DNA of 64,000 bases from Fagopyrum homotropicum (lineage: Eukaryota > Streptophyta > Magnoliopsida > Caryophyllales > Polygonaceae). The notes below the pieces were generated by a model. That model did not search any database, was not told the origin of the DNA, and saw only the letters and a program-made list of their open reading frames with translations. The DNA lies in assembly GCA_033239125.1 (NCBI GenBank), contig BSWB01000005.1:16483447-16547446 (forward strand), written 5' to 3'. The translations under genes and the position numbers were made by a program. Positions 46,715-58,272 of the stretch are shown one piece after another; the stretch's first letter is position 1; each line of letters starts with the position of its first letter.

Positions 46715-48811
46715 TTGTGTGTTGTACGGCCCTCTTATGAAATGTGGTGCTTCCTTTGTTGCATCATCATTGCTTCATAACATCCTTAAAATTTGGGGTG
46801 TTTAATTCATATATTTATTTCATGTCACATCTTTCGTTGATATATCAAGAAGTGCTATGACACATGATATGTTTATCGTTTTAATTATTACTAAAAGTAG
46901 TTCTTTGTCATTTGAAATCAAGGACCTTTTTTATTTATAGTTATCATTTGAATCTACATCTATTGTTTATGTTGAGGTATATCGTCTCAACTAGTTATAA
47001 TTGTAGCATTTGTGCCCGTGATTATAAATTTGTAGTACCCAAAAACATCACAAGCAAAAGGTAGTATTATCTCGGATCTCACCCTAAATAGGTTTGATTT
47101 TTATCGAATCGGTCTCAAACCGACTCAACATATTTTCTTTTAACATCCTTAAGCCCTAATTTTATTTTCAGATTATTTCATTTGAGTAAATTTACCTTTA
47201 TTGGATAAACATTTCTTAGAAAAGTTGTCATTATCCATTCACCTTTTCACCATTAGTTGTTTTCTACAAAACATGTTAGTAATTTATAGAGGCTTTCATG
47301 TATGGAATCCCACACCACTTTTTGACTCTTATGTTAATGACACACTAGTATTGCTATCATTCGAGAAGGGTATCAAGTATACATATACATTCAACTAAGT
47401 TGTGACTAGAAAGTATTGATCTAGATCCCCTCGGCAGCTACCAAGAAATTAATTATTTTAATATCATACCATCTAAGTTGCATTTGCTAGTTTCCCAATA
47501 AGTGATTTGTAACCATGCATTTATCTTTATAAACTTGATACAAATATTTTACGACTACAAAAATCATATGTACAAATGAAATGTAATATAGTGAAAGAAA
47601 TAAGTATAACTATACTTCAGATTTTTTAAGGTTCTGTTTTTTTAATAAATTTAAAATTCTCAACTGCTAAAAAGCGATCCAATTATGGTTTATCATAAGG
47701 TTATATTTTTACATTTTGTTTTGTATTGTTAACTATTGGTCATTATTAAAAATGAAGCTTCATATAAACTATAAAAAGCTTTATTGTGACGTTGTTCCTA
47801 AAACAAAACGACACTATCTTGTTATCCTTTGACCAATCTTTTCTGTTGGTCATCCAACCTATGTTATCCTTTGACTCGCTTAACCAACAAGATAATTTAG
47901 CATGTGAAAATCACCAAATTTGTTAGGATGATATAAGCACATATATAGATTTTTCAAAAAAAAAAAGAATTCGTTGACAAAAAAGAGGAAGAAAAAAACG
48001 AAGAAATCATTAGATAAAAAATTATTTATTGTGTAATTTTTTTTTTTGTTTTACTATGCATTGAAAAAAATAATTAAAAATAGAAACTTTTCAAATTAAA
48101 CTTTTAATTTCCATTATTAATAGAGTACAATAATTTTAACTTAATTACTCTAAAAACGTTGTTATAAGGTAAAAGAGTAACAAATTTATTATTTCGAATC
48201 ATCTCTTTTTCTACAATCTGAGAATTATTTTGTTGTATTTCTCAATTTATACAAAGGTTTGGAGTGTGTTGTGTGCAAAGCGGTAGCGGTAGAGGTTGAG
48301 GCAGGAATATCCTTTAAGGAAGAGGCAATGGTAAAGTCTAGTTTAAATACAAACGCTCTGTGAGAGTATCTTAAAAAAAATAACGTTTAAGACAATAATA
48401 ACTAAAAATACTTACAAAACACCCTTATGGCATTAAATTGCTAAACGTTATCTCTACTAATATTGTTTTAGTATTTTCAAACGTAGGTGTAATTATCATG
48501 GAAACAACATGTTTTTGATCCTCATAAGTATTAAATTGCTTGCCACTAATGTTCTTTGTATGTGTAGGTTATAAACATAATTTACCCTATTATTATCTGT
48601 ATAAATTTCCTTTTATTATGTTTAATACTAAAGTCATTATGAGATTTCCTTGTTATATGTTTCAATTAAATATATTGTCACTAATAGTCTTGTTTTTTGT
48701 CATGGACTAAAGAGTTACAATATTATTTCGTAAATCGAAGCCACTATAGTTGGTGGACATTATGAGGCGACTAAAAATAGCACAAACTCAACATTGAACA
48801 TGATCTTGGAC

Positions 48812-48818
48812 TATAAAT
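48812..48818 (+). promoter_or_regulatory. TATA box of unit 6 gene
   Basis: TATAAAT 59 bp before the ATG at 48871; without the 12-bp insertion of its neighbours. Confidence 0.6.
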
Positions 48819-48870
48819 CAACTTCATCGCAATCATCAAGGAAAAAACGCTCTTACTCACAACCTTCGCC

Positions 48871-49113
48871 ATGAACCCCAACAACAATGTTAAGAGTGAA
48901 AAGGATTCTTCACCACCGCAACAAGGTGGTAGTCAACCCAAATCCAGCGAGAACCCGAGGGTTGAAGAATCCATTGGAGTGGAGGATATAGAAGATATAT
49001 TTGTGGTGATGTGTTGTGCTAGATGCCATATATATTGTATGGTATCTAAGAAAACCCCAAAGTGTGCACAATGCGGCTCCACAAACCTGATTTTTATTCC
49101 CCCAGCGAAATAA
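48871..49113 (+). CDS. GIR-like small zinc-ribbon protein, copy 5 (80 aa)
   Basis: Intact frame with Ser13 and Cys48 like copy 1, but Val58 like the rest. The zinc-ligand cysteines 49, 52, 65 and 68 are all present. Its 5' half therefore looks like copy 1 although it lies among right-group units, which suggests sequence exchange within the array. Function by family resemblance only; no EAR motif. Confidence 0.75.
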   Translation: MNPNNNVKSEKDSSPPQQGGSQPKSSENPRVEESIGVEDIEDIFVVMCCARCHIYCMVSKKTPKCAQCGSTNLIFIPPAK

Positions 49114-51209
49114 TTGTGTGTTGTACGGCCCTCTTATGAAACGTGGTGCTTCCTTTGTTGCATCATCATTGCTTCATAACATCCTTAAAATTTGGGGTGT
49201 TTAATTCATATATTTATTTCATGTCACATCTTTCGTTGATATATCAAGAAGTGCTATGACACATGATATGTTTATCGTTTTAATTTTTACTAAAAGTAGT
49301 TCTTTGTCATTTGAAATCAAGGACCTTTTTTATTTATAGTTATCATTTGAATCTACATCTATTGTTTATGTTGAGGTATATCGTCTCAACTAGTTATAAT
49401 TGTAGCGTTTGTGCCCGTGATTATAAATTTGTAGTACCCAAAAACATCACAAGCAAAAGGTAGTATTATCTCGGATCTCACCCTAAATAGGTTTGATTTT
49501 TATCGAATCGGTCTCAAACCGACTCAACATATTTTCTTTTAACATCCTTAAGCCCTAATTTTATTTTCAGATTATTTCATTTGAGTAAATTTACCTTTAT
49601 TGGATAAACATTTCATAGAAAAGTTGTCATTATGCATTCACCTTTTCACCATTAGTTGTTTTCTACAAAACATGTTAGTAATTTATAGAGGCTTTCATGT
49701 ATGGAATCCCATACCACTTTTTGACTCTTATGTTAATGACACACTAGTATTGCTATCATTCGAGAAGGGTATGAAGTATACATATACATTGAACTAAGTT
49801 GTGACTAGAAAGTATTGATATAGATCCCCTCGGCAGCTGCCAAGAAATTAATTATTTAAATATCATACCATCTAAGTTGCATTTGCTAGTTTCCCAATAA
49901 GTGATTTGTAACCATGAATTTATCTTTATAAACTTGATACAAATATTTTACGACTACAAAAATCATATGTACAAATGAAATGTAATATAGTGAAAGAAAT
50001 AAGTATAACTATACTTCAGATTTTTTAAGGTTCTGTTTTTTTAATAAATTTAAAATTCTCAACTGCTAAAAAGCGATCCAATTATGGTTTATCATAAGGT
50101 TATATTTTTACATTTTGTTTTGTATTGTTAACTATTGGTCATTATTAAAAATGAAGCTTCATATAAACTATAAAAAGCTTTATTGTGACGTTGTTCGTAA
50201 AACAAAACGACACTATCTTGTTATCCTTTGACCAATCTTTTCTGTTGGTCATCCAACCTATGTTATCCTTTGACTCGCTTAACCAACAAGATAATTTAGC
50301 ATGTGAAAATCACCAAATTTGTTAGGATGATATAAGCACATATATAGATTTTTCAAAAAAAAAAAGAATTCGTAGACAAAAAAGAGGAAGAAAAAAACGA
50401 AGAAATCATTAGATAAAAAATTATTTATTGTGTAATTTTTTTTTTGTTTTCCTATGCATTGAAAAAAATAATTAAAAATAGAAACTTTTCAAATTAAACT
50501 TTTAATTTCCATTATTAATAGAGTACAATAATTTTAACTTAATTACTCTAAAAACGTTGTTATAAGGTAAAAGAGTAACAAATTTATTATTTCGAATCAT
50601 CTCTTTTTCTACAATCTGAGAATTATTTTGTTGTATTTCTCAATTTATACAAAGGTTTGGAGTGTGTTGTGTGCAAAGCGGTAGCGGTAGAGGTTGAGGC
50701 AGGAATATCCTTTAAGGAAGAGGCAATGGTAAAGTCTAGTTTAAATACAAACGCTCTGTGAGAGTATCTTAAAAAAAATAACGTTTAAGACAATAATAAC
50801 TAAAAATACTTACAAAACACCCTTATGGCATTAAATTGCTAAACGTTATCTCTACTAATATTGTTTTAGTATTTTCAAACGTAGGTGTAATTATCATGGA
50901 AACAACATGTTTTTGATCCTCATAAGTATTAAATTGCTTGCCACTAATGTTCTTTGTATGTGTAGGTTATAAACATAATTTACCCTATTATTATCTGTAT
51001 AAATTTCCTTTTATTATGTTTAATACTAAAGTCATTATGAGATTTCCTTGTTATATGTTTCAATTAAATATATTGTCACTAATAGTCTTGTTTTTTGTCA
51101 TGGACTAAAGAGTTACAATATTATTTCGTAAATCGAAGCCACTATAGTTGGTGGACATTATGAGGCGACTAAAAATAGCACAAACTCAAGATTGAACATG
51201 ATCTTGGAC

Positions 51210-51216
51210 TATAAAT
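51210..51216 (+). promoter_or_regulatory. TATA box of unit 7 gene
   Basis: TATAAAT 71 bp before the ATG at 51281, with the 12-bp insertion in the leader. Confidence 0.55.
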
Positions 51217-51280
51217 CAACTTCATCAACTACTTCATCGCAATCATCAAGGAAAAAACGCTCTTACTCACAACCTTCGCC

Positions 51281-51390
51281 ATGAACCCCAACAACAATGT
51301 TAAGAGTGAAAAGGATGCTTCACCACCGCAACAAGGTGGTAGTCAACCCAAATCCAGCGAGAACCCGAGGGCAGAAGAATCCATTGGAGT
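51281..51390 (+). pseudogene. GIR-like gene copy 6, 5' part, broken by element D
   Basis: Codons 1-36 and part of 37 are present, then the LTR of element D starts (GGAGT|TGTAACACCC). One amino-acid change, V31 to A (GCAGAAG for GTTGAAG), precedes the break. A transcript from this promoter would enter the retroelement antisense to it and meet a stop at once (GTTGTAA). Confidence 0.88.
51386..51390. repeat. Left target-site duplication of element D (GGAGT)
   Basis: GGAGT before the LTR and again at 61008-61012. Other units read ATTGGAGTGGAGG with a single copy. Confidence 0.92.
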
Positions 51391-54125
51391 TGTAACACCC
51401 CGAATTCTCAGAACTCGGGACATTACTGGTTAGGACCTCACAATGGGTCCCGACCTCAGTTGGACAACAATTTTACTAGGATCTTGCAACAAGACACAAA
51501 TAAGAAAAACCGAAATTCATAAAAATTACATTTGTAAAAGGATGAATGCAACAAAGTCTAACAGCCTATCATACTTAACAACAGAAAAGACTAACTGTCT
51601 TAACAAAAGGAAAGCCAACAAAACAACAACCCACACCCCCACTCTAAGGAGTACGGAGACCCGGCTGACCACTACTTCCGAATCACTCAGCTGCTGTTCT
51701 AACCTGCTGTAAAACTAAAACCACAACAAAACAACCATTAGCTAGTTATCTAAACATTTGAAGAATAACAATAGCACACACACACATAAAATAAGAAACA
51801 CTCATCATGCTTTCAAACACTCCATTTATTATCTTTATTTAAGTCATTCACTCTAATGATACTTATTTTGTGACACGAGGAATTCCCAAACCTCGCCTCC
51901 GCCCCCGTGTACCCATCAGGAGTGGATCCGATGCATCTCACCGTGTACCTGGATGGTCTGGGTATAGAGAACCTCCCAGTCTCCTGGCAGAGCTGGGCAG
52001 TGATGTCACGACCCGTTACACATACACTTGGACCTTAACACATAATAACAACGGTCGTCCTAACAAGTTGTTATTATAAACACACATCGTACACACCACC
52101 ATTATCATTCAACTAACATCCAGAAACCAGCTAAGTAAGTCGCAAGGACTTACCTTGATCAAAATCGTTATCTCAAATCTCAACTCGGTTCGAACCCGTG
52201 GTAACTCAAACGCCTGTCAACTAAGGCATGTGGATCAAAATCACATCCAGATGTCCAACCTCATGCGAAGGAATTACGGAAAAAGCTCTCTTACGGTAAA
52301 AGACCATTTTACCCTTAGTGCCGAAAATTCTCAAAGTCTAACATTAAAATCCAATATTTTCTTTTAGAACTAAATTCAAGGATCTGTTTTCAAGGGTAGT
52401 TTACTAGAGATTCAAAGGTTAATAAAGTTCTAGAATTTTAAAGGGTTGCTAAGGTCTGACCTTTATACTTAAGCTACTAGGATCCTACTTTGACGTAATC
52501 CCAGGTAAGAACTAGTTCTAAAGATTTTATGAGAAGGACTTAACGATCCTCGAACTTAAACTCTTTATCGTCTATAATTACCAAGAGAATAAGACGACCG
52601 GTTGGGTAGTCTACGCTAACGTGCCATGTCGTAGAACATTGAAATATGTAACACGATTCACTTAAACGTAACCACATGTATAACCTTAGGATTAGAGACC
52701 GTAACTTACTGAGTCTAGCTAAAACAAAACACACTACCCACGAGTCTGTAGTACCTCCAGTGCGTATATTAACTCAATGAATTATCAGCCGTTTCTTAAA
52801 CAAGATTGCAAAACAAAAAGGTGGCACCACTCATGATCTTACCTCTTCGACTACAGTGCGGCGGTTGTCCACTATACTACCCTATCCCTCTCACAGCCTT
52901 CCCATTTCTACCTAACAGGTCGGCAACCCAAAACAAACGCTACGATACACAGCAACCGGAAGGGAAAGGAGAGAGACTCACCGAAGCTATGGTTGGCGAC
53001 AACTCCGATCGTATCCCGCGGTCAGATTAAGTGGAGGCTAGATTCCGTACTGGACTGCCTTGGTAATGTTGATCCTTGTTTGCCGGCTGTGGTCCAACTT
53101 GTGGCGGTTCCGACTCAACCACGTTACTTCACGCTCGAGGAAAGACACAAAGAAAGACCCGGTGTTGGCTTCCTTCCGAGTGATTGCAGGACCAACTAGG
53201 ATCTGTCACTGCTGGTGGAGGCGTCGTCTGCAGTAGGCTGAAGCTGGTCCGGTGGCTCGTACGCTGGCTCGACCGCACTCCCTACAGTACACCACTCCTC
53301 CTGGCTAGTGATTGCAGGACAGAAAAGCGGCTCGAGTTGCAGTTAACACGGAAAGACAGAAGGGGAAGAGGAAGGGCAGGAGGTTACGGTCTTGGACTAA
53401 CCTGGTGGTCGACGGAGAAGGTCGCAGGGCTTCGGTGGCTTCTAGTGTCGCTGCGAGGCCTCCAGGTGGTTGCAACTCGTCCCAGATCAGATGCGGAGTA
53501 GGAGGGCTTCGGCGACTCGTACCTTGGAGATGCAGTCCGGGTTGGTTGCTGGGTGCAGAGGCCGTGTGTGATCTCCCTGGGTTCTCGGTGGAGGCGGAGC
53601 GGCGTACCTGCTAGTCTCCGGTGCGGCGTGAGGGCGGTGATCCAAGAGTGCCGAAAGAAAGCAGCCGGTTGTGCAAACAGTAGCGGGCAAGCTTTGCGTG
53701 TGAGGTTAATTAGGTTAAATCATCTCATTAGGTTAAAACAAAGGTTAGGGATGATTAAGGGAATGGGCCAACAGGAGACTCACTGGGCCGAAAGGGAATG
53801 GGCCGGTCTGCTCATTAACTAAAGTGGAAGGATAACTAGATCGGTATTCGTACGGGACCGCTCTTCGGTCTTATTTTAAAAGTACGGAATTATTTACGGA
53901 ATTATATAAGTTATCATTTTATGTGAATTAAGGTCACATAAAATGGTAGAATTTAATATCGTCACATAAAATGATAGAATTTAATATCGTTTTTATTTTT
54001 ATTTTTATTTTTATATTTAACGGAATAAAAGTTGGCGGATCGGAATCCGGGTGAATTCGGTATTAAACAGAGTTTAAATTATTTTATTTTTTTTTATTTT
54101 TTTTTTATTTTTTTCGGGTATTACA
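51391..54125 (-). repeat. Element D 3' LTR (2735 bp)
   Basis: On the minus strand it begins TGTAATACCCG and ends CGGGGTGTTACA. GC-rich island 52830-53700 with several overlapping frames (100-105 codons on the plus strand, antisense to the element) that resemble no family. The conserved GTCGGGACCCATTGTGAGGT phrase lies near 51436-51455. Confidence 0.9.
51704..52153 (-). other. Putative intron in element D 3' LTR (450 bp)
   Basis: On the minus strand: donor AAG|GTAAGT at 52153, GCTAATGG and a T-rich tract before the acceptor ACAGCAG at 51704. It aligns with the blocks in A, B and C. Confidence 0.4.
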
Positions 54126-54143
54126 TCAGTGCCCTCTTAAAAG

Positions 54144-54162
54144 AAGTTTCGTCCCGAAACTT
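54144..54162 (-). promoter_or_regulatory. Hairpin before polypurine tract of element D
   Basis: The same 19-nt inverted repeat as in A, B and C. The purine tract beyond it is AAGAGGGCA, weaker than the AGGGGG of the others. Confidence 0.75.
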
Positions 54163-54399
54163 ATAATAATGTAACTAATCATTCGACTTTCTTTGTAAAT
54201 CTTTAGTTTTATAAAAAAATTTTTTTTTTTTTTTTTGTTTCCCACCATGCAACTACTCAATCATCATACTCAGACATACATCACATAAAACATAATCACT
54301 CAATCCAATATAGAAACATGAATGGTCAAACAACACAACATCCGAGTACTAACTCGTCGTTACAACAGTAACGGCTAACTTCACAAGGAACTCAAAACT

Positions 54400-55160
54400 A
54401 CTCTTGCTACCCTCTTCCATCTTCCAAGTAGTCTCATAGGCTCCTATATTATAACACTAAAGGTTCTATAAAAGTATGTTTTGGCTCAGTTATCATATTT
54501 TTATGTTTGACGACCTGCGTCGGTTCCGGTAGGTACTCTCTCTTTTTCCGAAAGTTCCCGATTATCGATTCTGAATTAATGATCTTAAACTTATGTCGGC
54601 ACTTTACTAAGTGCCTAATGCTTTTTGTAATACAAACCGCTTGACCCGGGTTCCTCAATGTGACCTAATCGGATCGTTCCTTAATTAATGGGTTTTCACC
54701 TACTTCTTGTCAAGCTATCAAATTTATATAGCTCAAAACAAATCACACACCCATGTGGACCCTTTTCATATAGATTTCTAATTCCTTAACTTGAAATCAT
54801 AGTTAACATAACATTGATTTTCTTCATCTGTGGGTTATGGGCCTACCACACTTCTGGTGTAACACTCATTAGTCACAATGGCGTCTTTCTAAGGGTCAAC
54901 ATGATTTACCCAACTCCCGCCTATACTTCCCTTCTAATACTAGCAAGATCCTCTTCAAACAGAGCCTTACTCTCCTACTCAACCGTAGTCTGTTCTTAAC
55001 CAACCAGTAAGCAACCTCTAACTCGATTTCTCTTCATATCCTTAGATCATCCCAGAGGGTTGTCGTAGCCTACTTGGAAATCCTCCAAGGCATCGGTAAA
55101 GTTACTTCTTAAATCCGCATTCACTAATGTCTCTTCTTAACGGTACCGTACTCGTCGGTA
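54400..55160 (-). pseudogene. Integrase/chromodomain relic, element D
   Basis: The minus strand reads YETTWKMEEGSK at about 54400-54436, matching the EATWEvE phrase at the end of chromovirus integrases. Further upstream in the element (about 55060-55130), GFKK*LYRCLGGF resembles the rFWksl..alG segment of the integrase core. The ~0.6-0.7 kb between them fits an integrase C-terminal half. The pieces are separated by stops and frameshifts; the core assignment is weak. Confidence 0.5.
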
Positions 55161-58100
55161 CCAACCAACACTTACACGTTCTCAGTTGACGTCGGTCAGT
55201 CTATAATTGACTTATCTCAATATCCCGGACTTACTCTTCTCATACCTATACTGGCGTTAAATCCTTGGTGAGCATCATTTACCCGACTAATCCTTTCATG
55301 CTTCGCTAATTCGTTTTTTCTTCCACACTTCTGTTTCCTTAGGCTAACTTTATTTCTCGAGCCCAACTGGGTCATTCATCTTGACATAAATAGTCATTCC
55401 AAGTCTTCAACGATGGTTGGTAAGTGTCTTGGTAGTTCTGATGACCTTAGTTACCATCCTCTTGCAGTTCCCCTTTAATGGACCGTCGGTGTTGATGACT
55501 TAAGTCCCGTGATAATTGGGGTTACCTTGAACTTCCGATTCCACCAAGGCCGTTCTCATATATACATTCCTTTGTTGGTGTTACCGGCAATATTGTCTTC
55601 ATGAAACTCCGTTGTTTCCGCTACAGGCTTCGACTCTTTCATACCGGCATTGAGATTTCTTCCAAATTCCTATATCTTTGAGGAGGTCAAAACCTCTCCA
55701 TACTTGTAAAGTCTACATTTTGCTTCTACACTCCATTGTATGTATACCTTCCATGCACCTTGGACTCTCACATCCGGGTCGACATTTTATCTCTTTTGGC
55801 CTTACACGCTTGTCTTGTGAACTCTTCTACTAGGTGACTCGTCTTATACATTTTTCTTCTCTGCATCGGTCTCTAACTGTCTGTTGATCATTACTACCCA
55901 TTTTGTGTTAGAACTTCAATTGCTTTGTACTCTTGCATAGATTTTCTAAGGATATCCTCATCTCAAAACTTTATATAAAATTTATCATAACTCGCAATTT
56001 TGATACCTGACTTTCCTTCTCACTAGATAAGTTATACACTTGGTTTACACTAAATCCATCATAGTGTCATCAGTCCATTGGTATGATTGTTATTAAACAT
56101 CCAATGATACTATTTGTATACAACACATTAGGTGCATATGATTTTCCCACCAATCAAATTTCTCGCATCGCATTTATTATGTCTTCCTTATACTCATGTC
56201 GCTTTACCTTTTTTTGATATTTACACTCCGTAAGATAGTTAAATCCCTTTGAGTTTTCTCGTACACACTTTACAACTGCGTTGGTTGGTCTTATTACTTT
56301 CATCAACTCTTAGGTCATCAGTCCAGCTGAATTTTCAATGGAGTACTTCCATTTCTCCTTAAATAACAGTCTTTAGTCCTTTCTGTAACCATCTTATTGG
56401 TGTGATACAGGATCCATATAACAACCTTTGGTCTTTCACCTTTACTCCTTCTCATGTCTGTTTTAGTCAACCTGTAGATTCTATATGCAATCACCTCACA
56501 ATTCGACCACACATTTCACCAAGGCTTTACATCATACTCTTTATGTTTGTGCCGCCTCGGAATTTCCAATTATTTTGTGTCACATCTCTAATCACAAGGG
56601 TTTTCCCTGTCAATCTAGACAGTCTGACCCTACCATTACTATCATCAAGGGTCATTACCGACCGTCAAGAGCTGCTCTTAAATTCCTTTATTAGAGTTAT
56701 CAGAATGGACTCATCTAACTTTACCATCCAGGCTACTAGTACTTGTATTGATTTAACTTCACCATTGTCGTCGTTGATCTCTGAAAGAAATTCACCAGTT
56801 GTCGGTAAATTTCCTTTATAACCTTGTGGTTATTCTTCTTATTTGTCAACCAACCATCACTAGTTAGCCAACACGGGTAAATTCTCTGTTATTGCCAAAT
56901 AAATCTGTAGTTGGCCTTCTATAAGATTGTAGACTTACTTTTCTTCTATCTCCTTTGAGGTTTACTATACAAGGTGAAAATATATCTCTTCCATTTATAC
57001 TCATTTAGCTCCTTCTGCAAATTACACTCCTATAAGAGTACTATACTCTTACGAGTCTAGTTGTATCTTCGTCCTTCGTCAACGGACTTATTACTTCTTT
57101 TACTATAACTTGTAGGCATTTCTCCATGATTCCTTTTACCCGAGTTATTGTTCACTTGTGGTTCTCTGTTATGACTCGCTAGTATCATTAACTTAAATCC
57201 CTTCGTGAGTTTCCGTCCTTGGGTGCTGCTTGTACTTCCGCCTCTATAGAAATCCGGTCTTTGTTGTATCCCGATCCTTGTTGAAATTCTTGTGTGTTCT
57301 AGGAGGTCACACCACTTCCATGTCGGTGAAATCCACCTTTCCCTTTTTGGCAATGCGTAAGCTTCCTAGTTGCAGCTCTTTAATTCTTTCTATCTGGATG
57401 GATAATGTATCTCGTGTTGACTTCCATACTTTTGACTGTCTCAGTTATCAATCTGGATTGTGGTGGCAATTAGCTTGTTGAGAGTGATCATATTTCGCCT
57501 TGCTTTTGGCATCAACTTTCATGTCCTAGTCTGTTAGTGAGCTTAAATTTTATGTCCCTTTTCTTGATCGCTACTATATCTCCCTTTTGACTTTCATGTC
57601 TATGGCAAATTTTCGACGCCATCCTCTTTGTTTGTGAAGTCACTTTACACAACTTGAAAGAGCCTCTCCGTTGTCTTTCTCAATTCCCTAGTTGGCGATC
57701 ATCACTTGCTTCTCCGGAACTACTCTTTTGTATATCCTTCATTTGATTCCGTTGAGTTGATTCGGGATTCTCTTCTTGTCATCGTACTTGGTGTTGTCTT
57801 TGAGTCTTCACCTTTCCGTCTCGACGTTCCTCAACAAGCTCGAAGGAGTTGTCCGACGTTCGTCTACCCTAATGCACCTAAGATGTACATACTAATCCTC
57901 ACGTTGACACTCTTCAAAACTTAGGTGTGTCAACTGAATGAGGATCTCAAACTGTTATCTCCATTAAGGGCGTACTGTAACTATTAATTCTACTAATCTT
58001 CGGCATATACCTATCTATATAACATATCTTTATAAACAAGCTAAAAGTCCAACTACAGTAAAACCTAAAATCCATACTAAGCAAACTGAGATCCGCGGTA

Positions 58101-58256
58101 GTAGTGGTGGTCAGACGTACTTTTCTATTCCCAACCAGACTATGCATGCATTAAAAAAAACCAAAATTCTCTTTTTAAAACTCAGACCCCTTTTCGGGTT
58201 CTGCTTAAAACTTATTCAGTCTTTCAGAAGATTTCAAGTGTCATTGTTGCCAACCT

Positions 58257-58269
58257 GGCTCTGATACCA
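58257..58269 (-). promoter_or_regulatory. Primer binding site of element D
   Basis: TGGTATCAGAGCC on the minus strand, three bases inside the 5' LTR boundary; complement of initiator methionine tRNA. Confidence 0.92.
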
Positions 58270-58272
58270 TGT

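Larger units (their letters stand above)
45411..47473 (+). repeat. Array unit 5, from offset ~347 (2063 bp)
   Basis: Starts at the junction with element C and carries the gene at 46472-46714. Right-group variants (AACTAAAAATACTTAC upstream) and the 12-bp insertion AACTACTTCATC between TATA box and ATG. Confidence 0.9.
47474..49872 (+). repeat. Array unit 6 (2399 bp)
   Basis: Complete unit with the gene at 48871-49113. Right-group variants in the upstream 1 kb, but unit-1-like variants around the promoter and start of the gene (ACATTGAAC, no 12-bp insertion, GATTCTTCACC, TGTTGTGCT). Confidence 0.9.
54126..58272 (-). mobile_element. Element D internal region, decayed
   Basis: 4147 bp. Just after the primer site it shares phrases with B and C (AACAATG, AAATCTTCT, CAGAACCCG). 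The 98-codon minus-strand frame at 57057-57353 shows no domain I recognise. Confidence 0.7.

Noticed and set aside
53184..53614. Overlapping 100-105-codon frames in the GC-rich part of element D LTRs, repeated at 60066-60496
   Set aside because: Both copies are simply the two LTRs; two frames overlap in the same DNA, antisense to the element, as expected by chance in GC-rich DNA.
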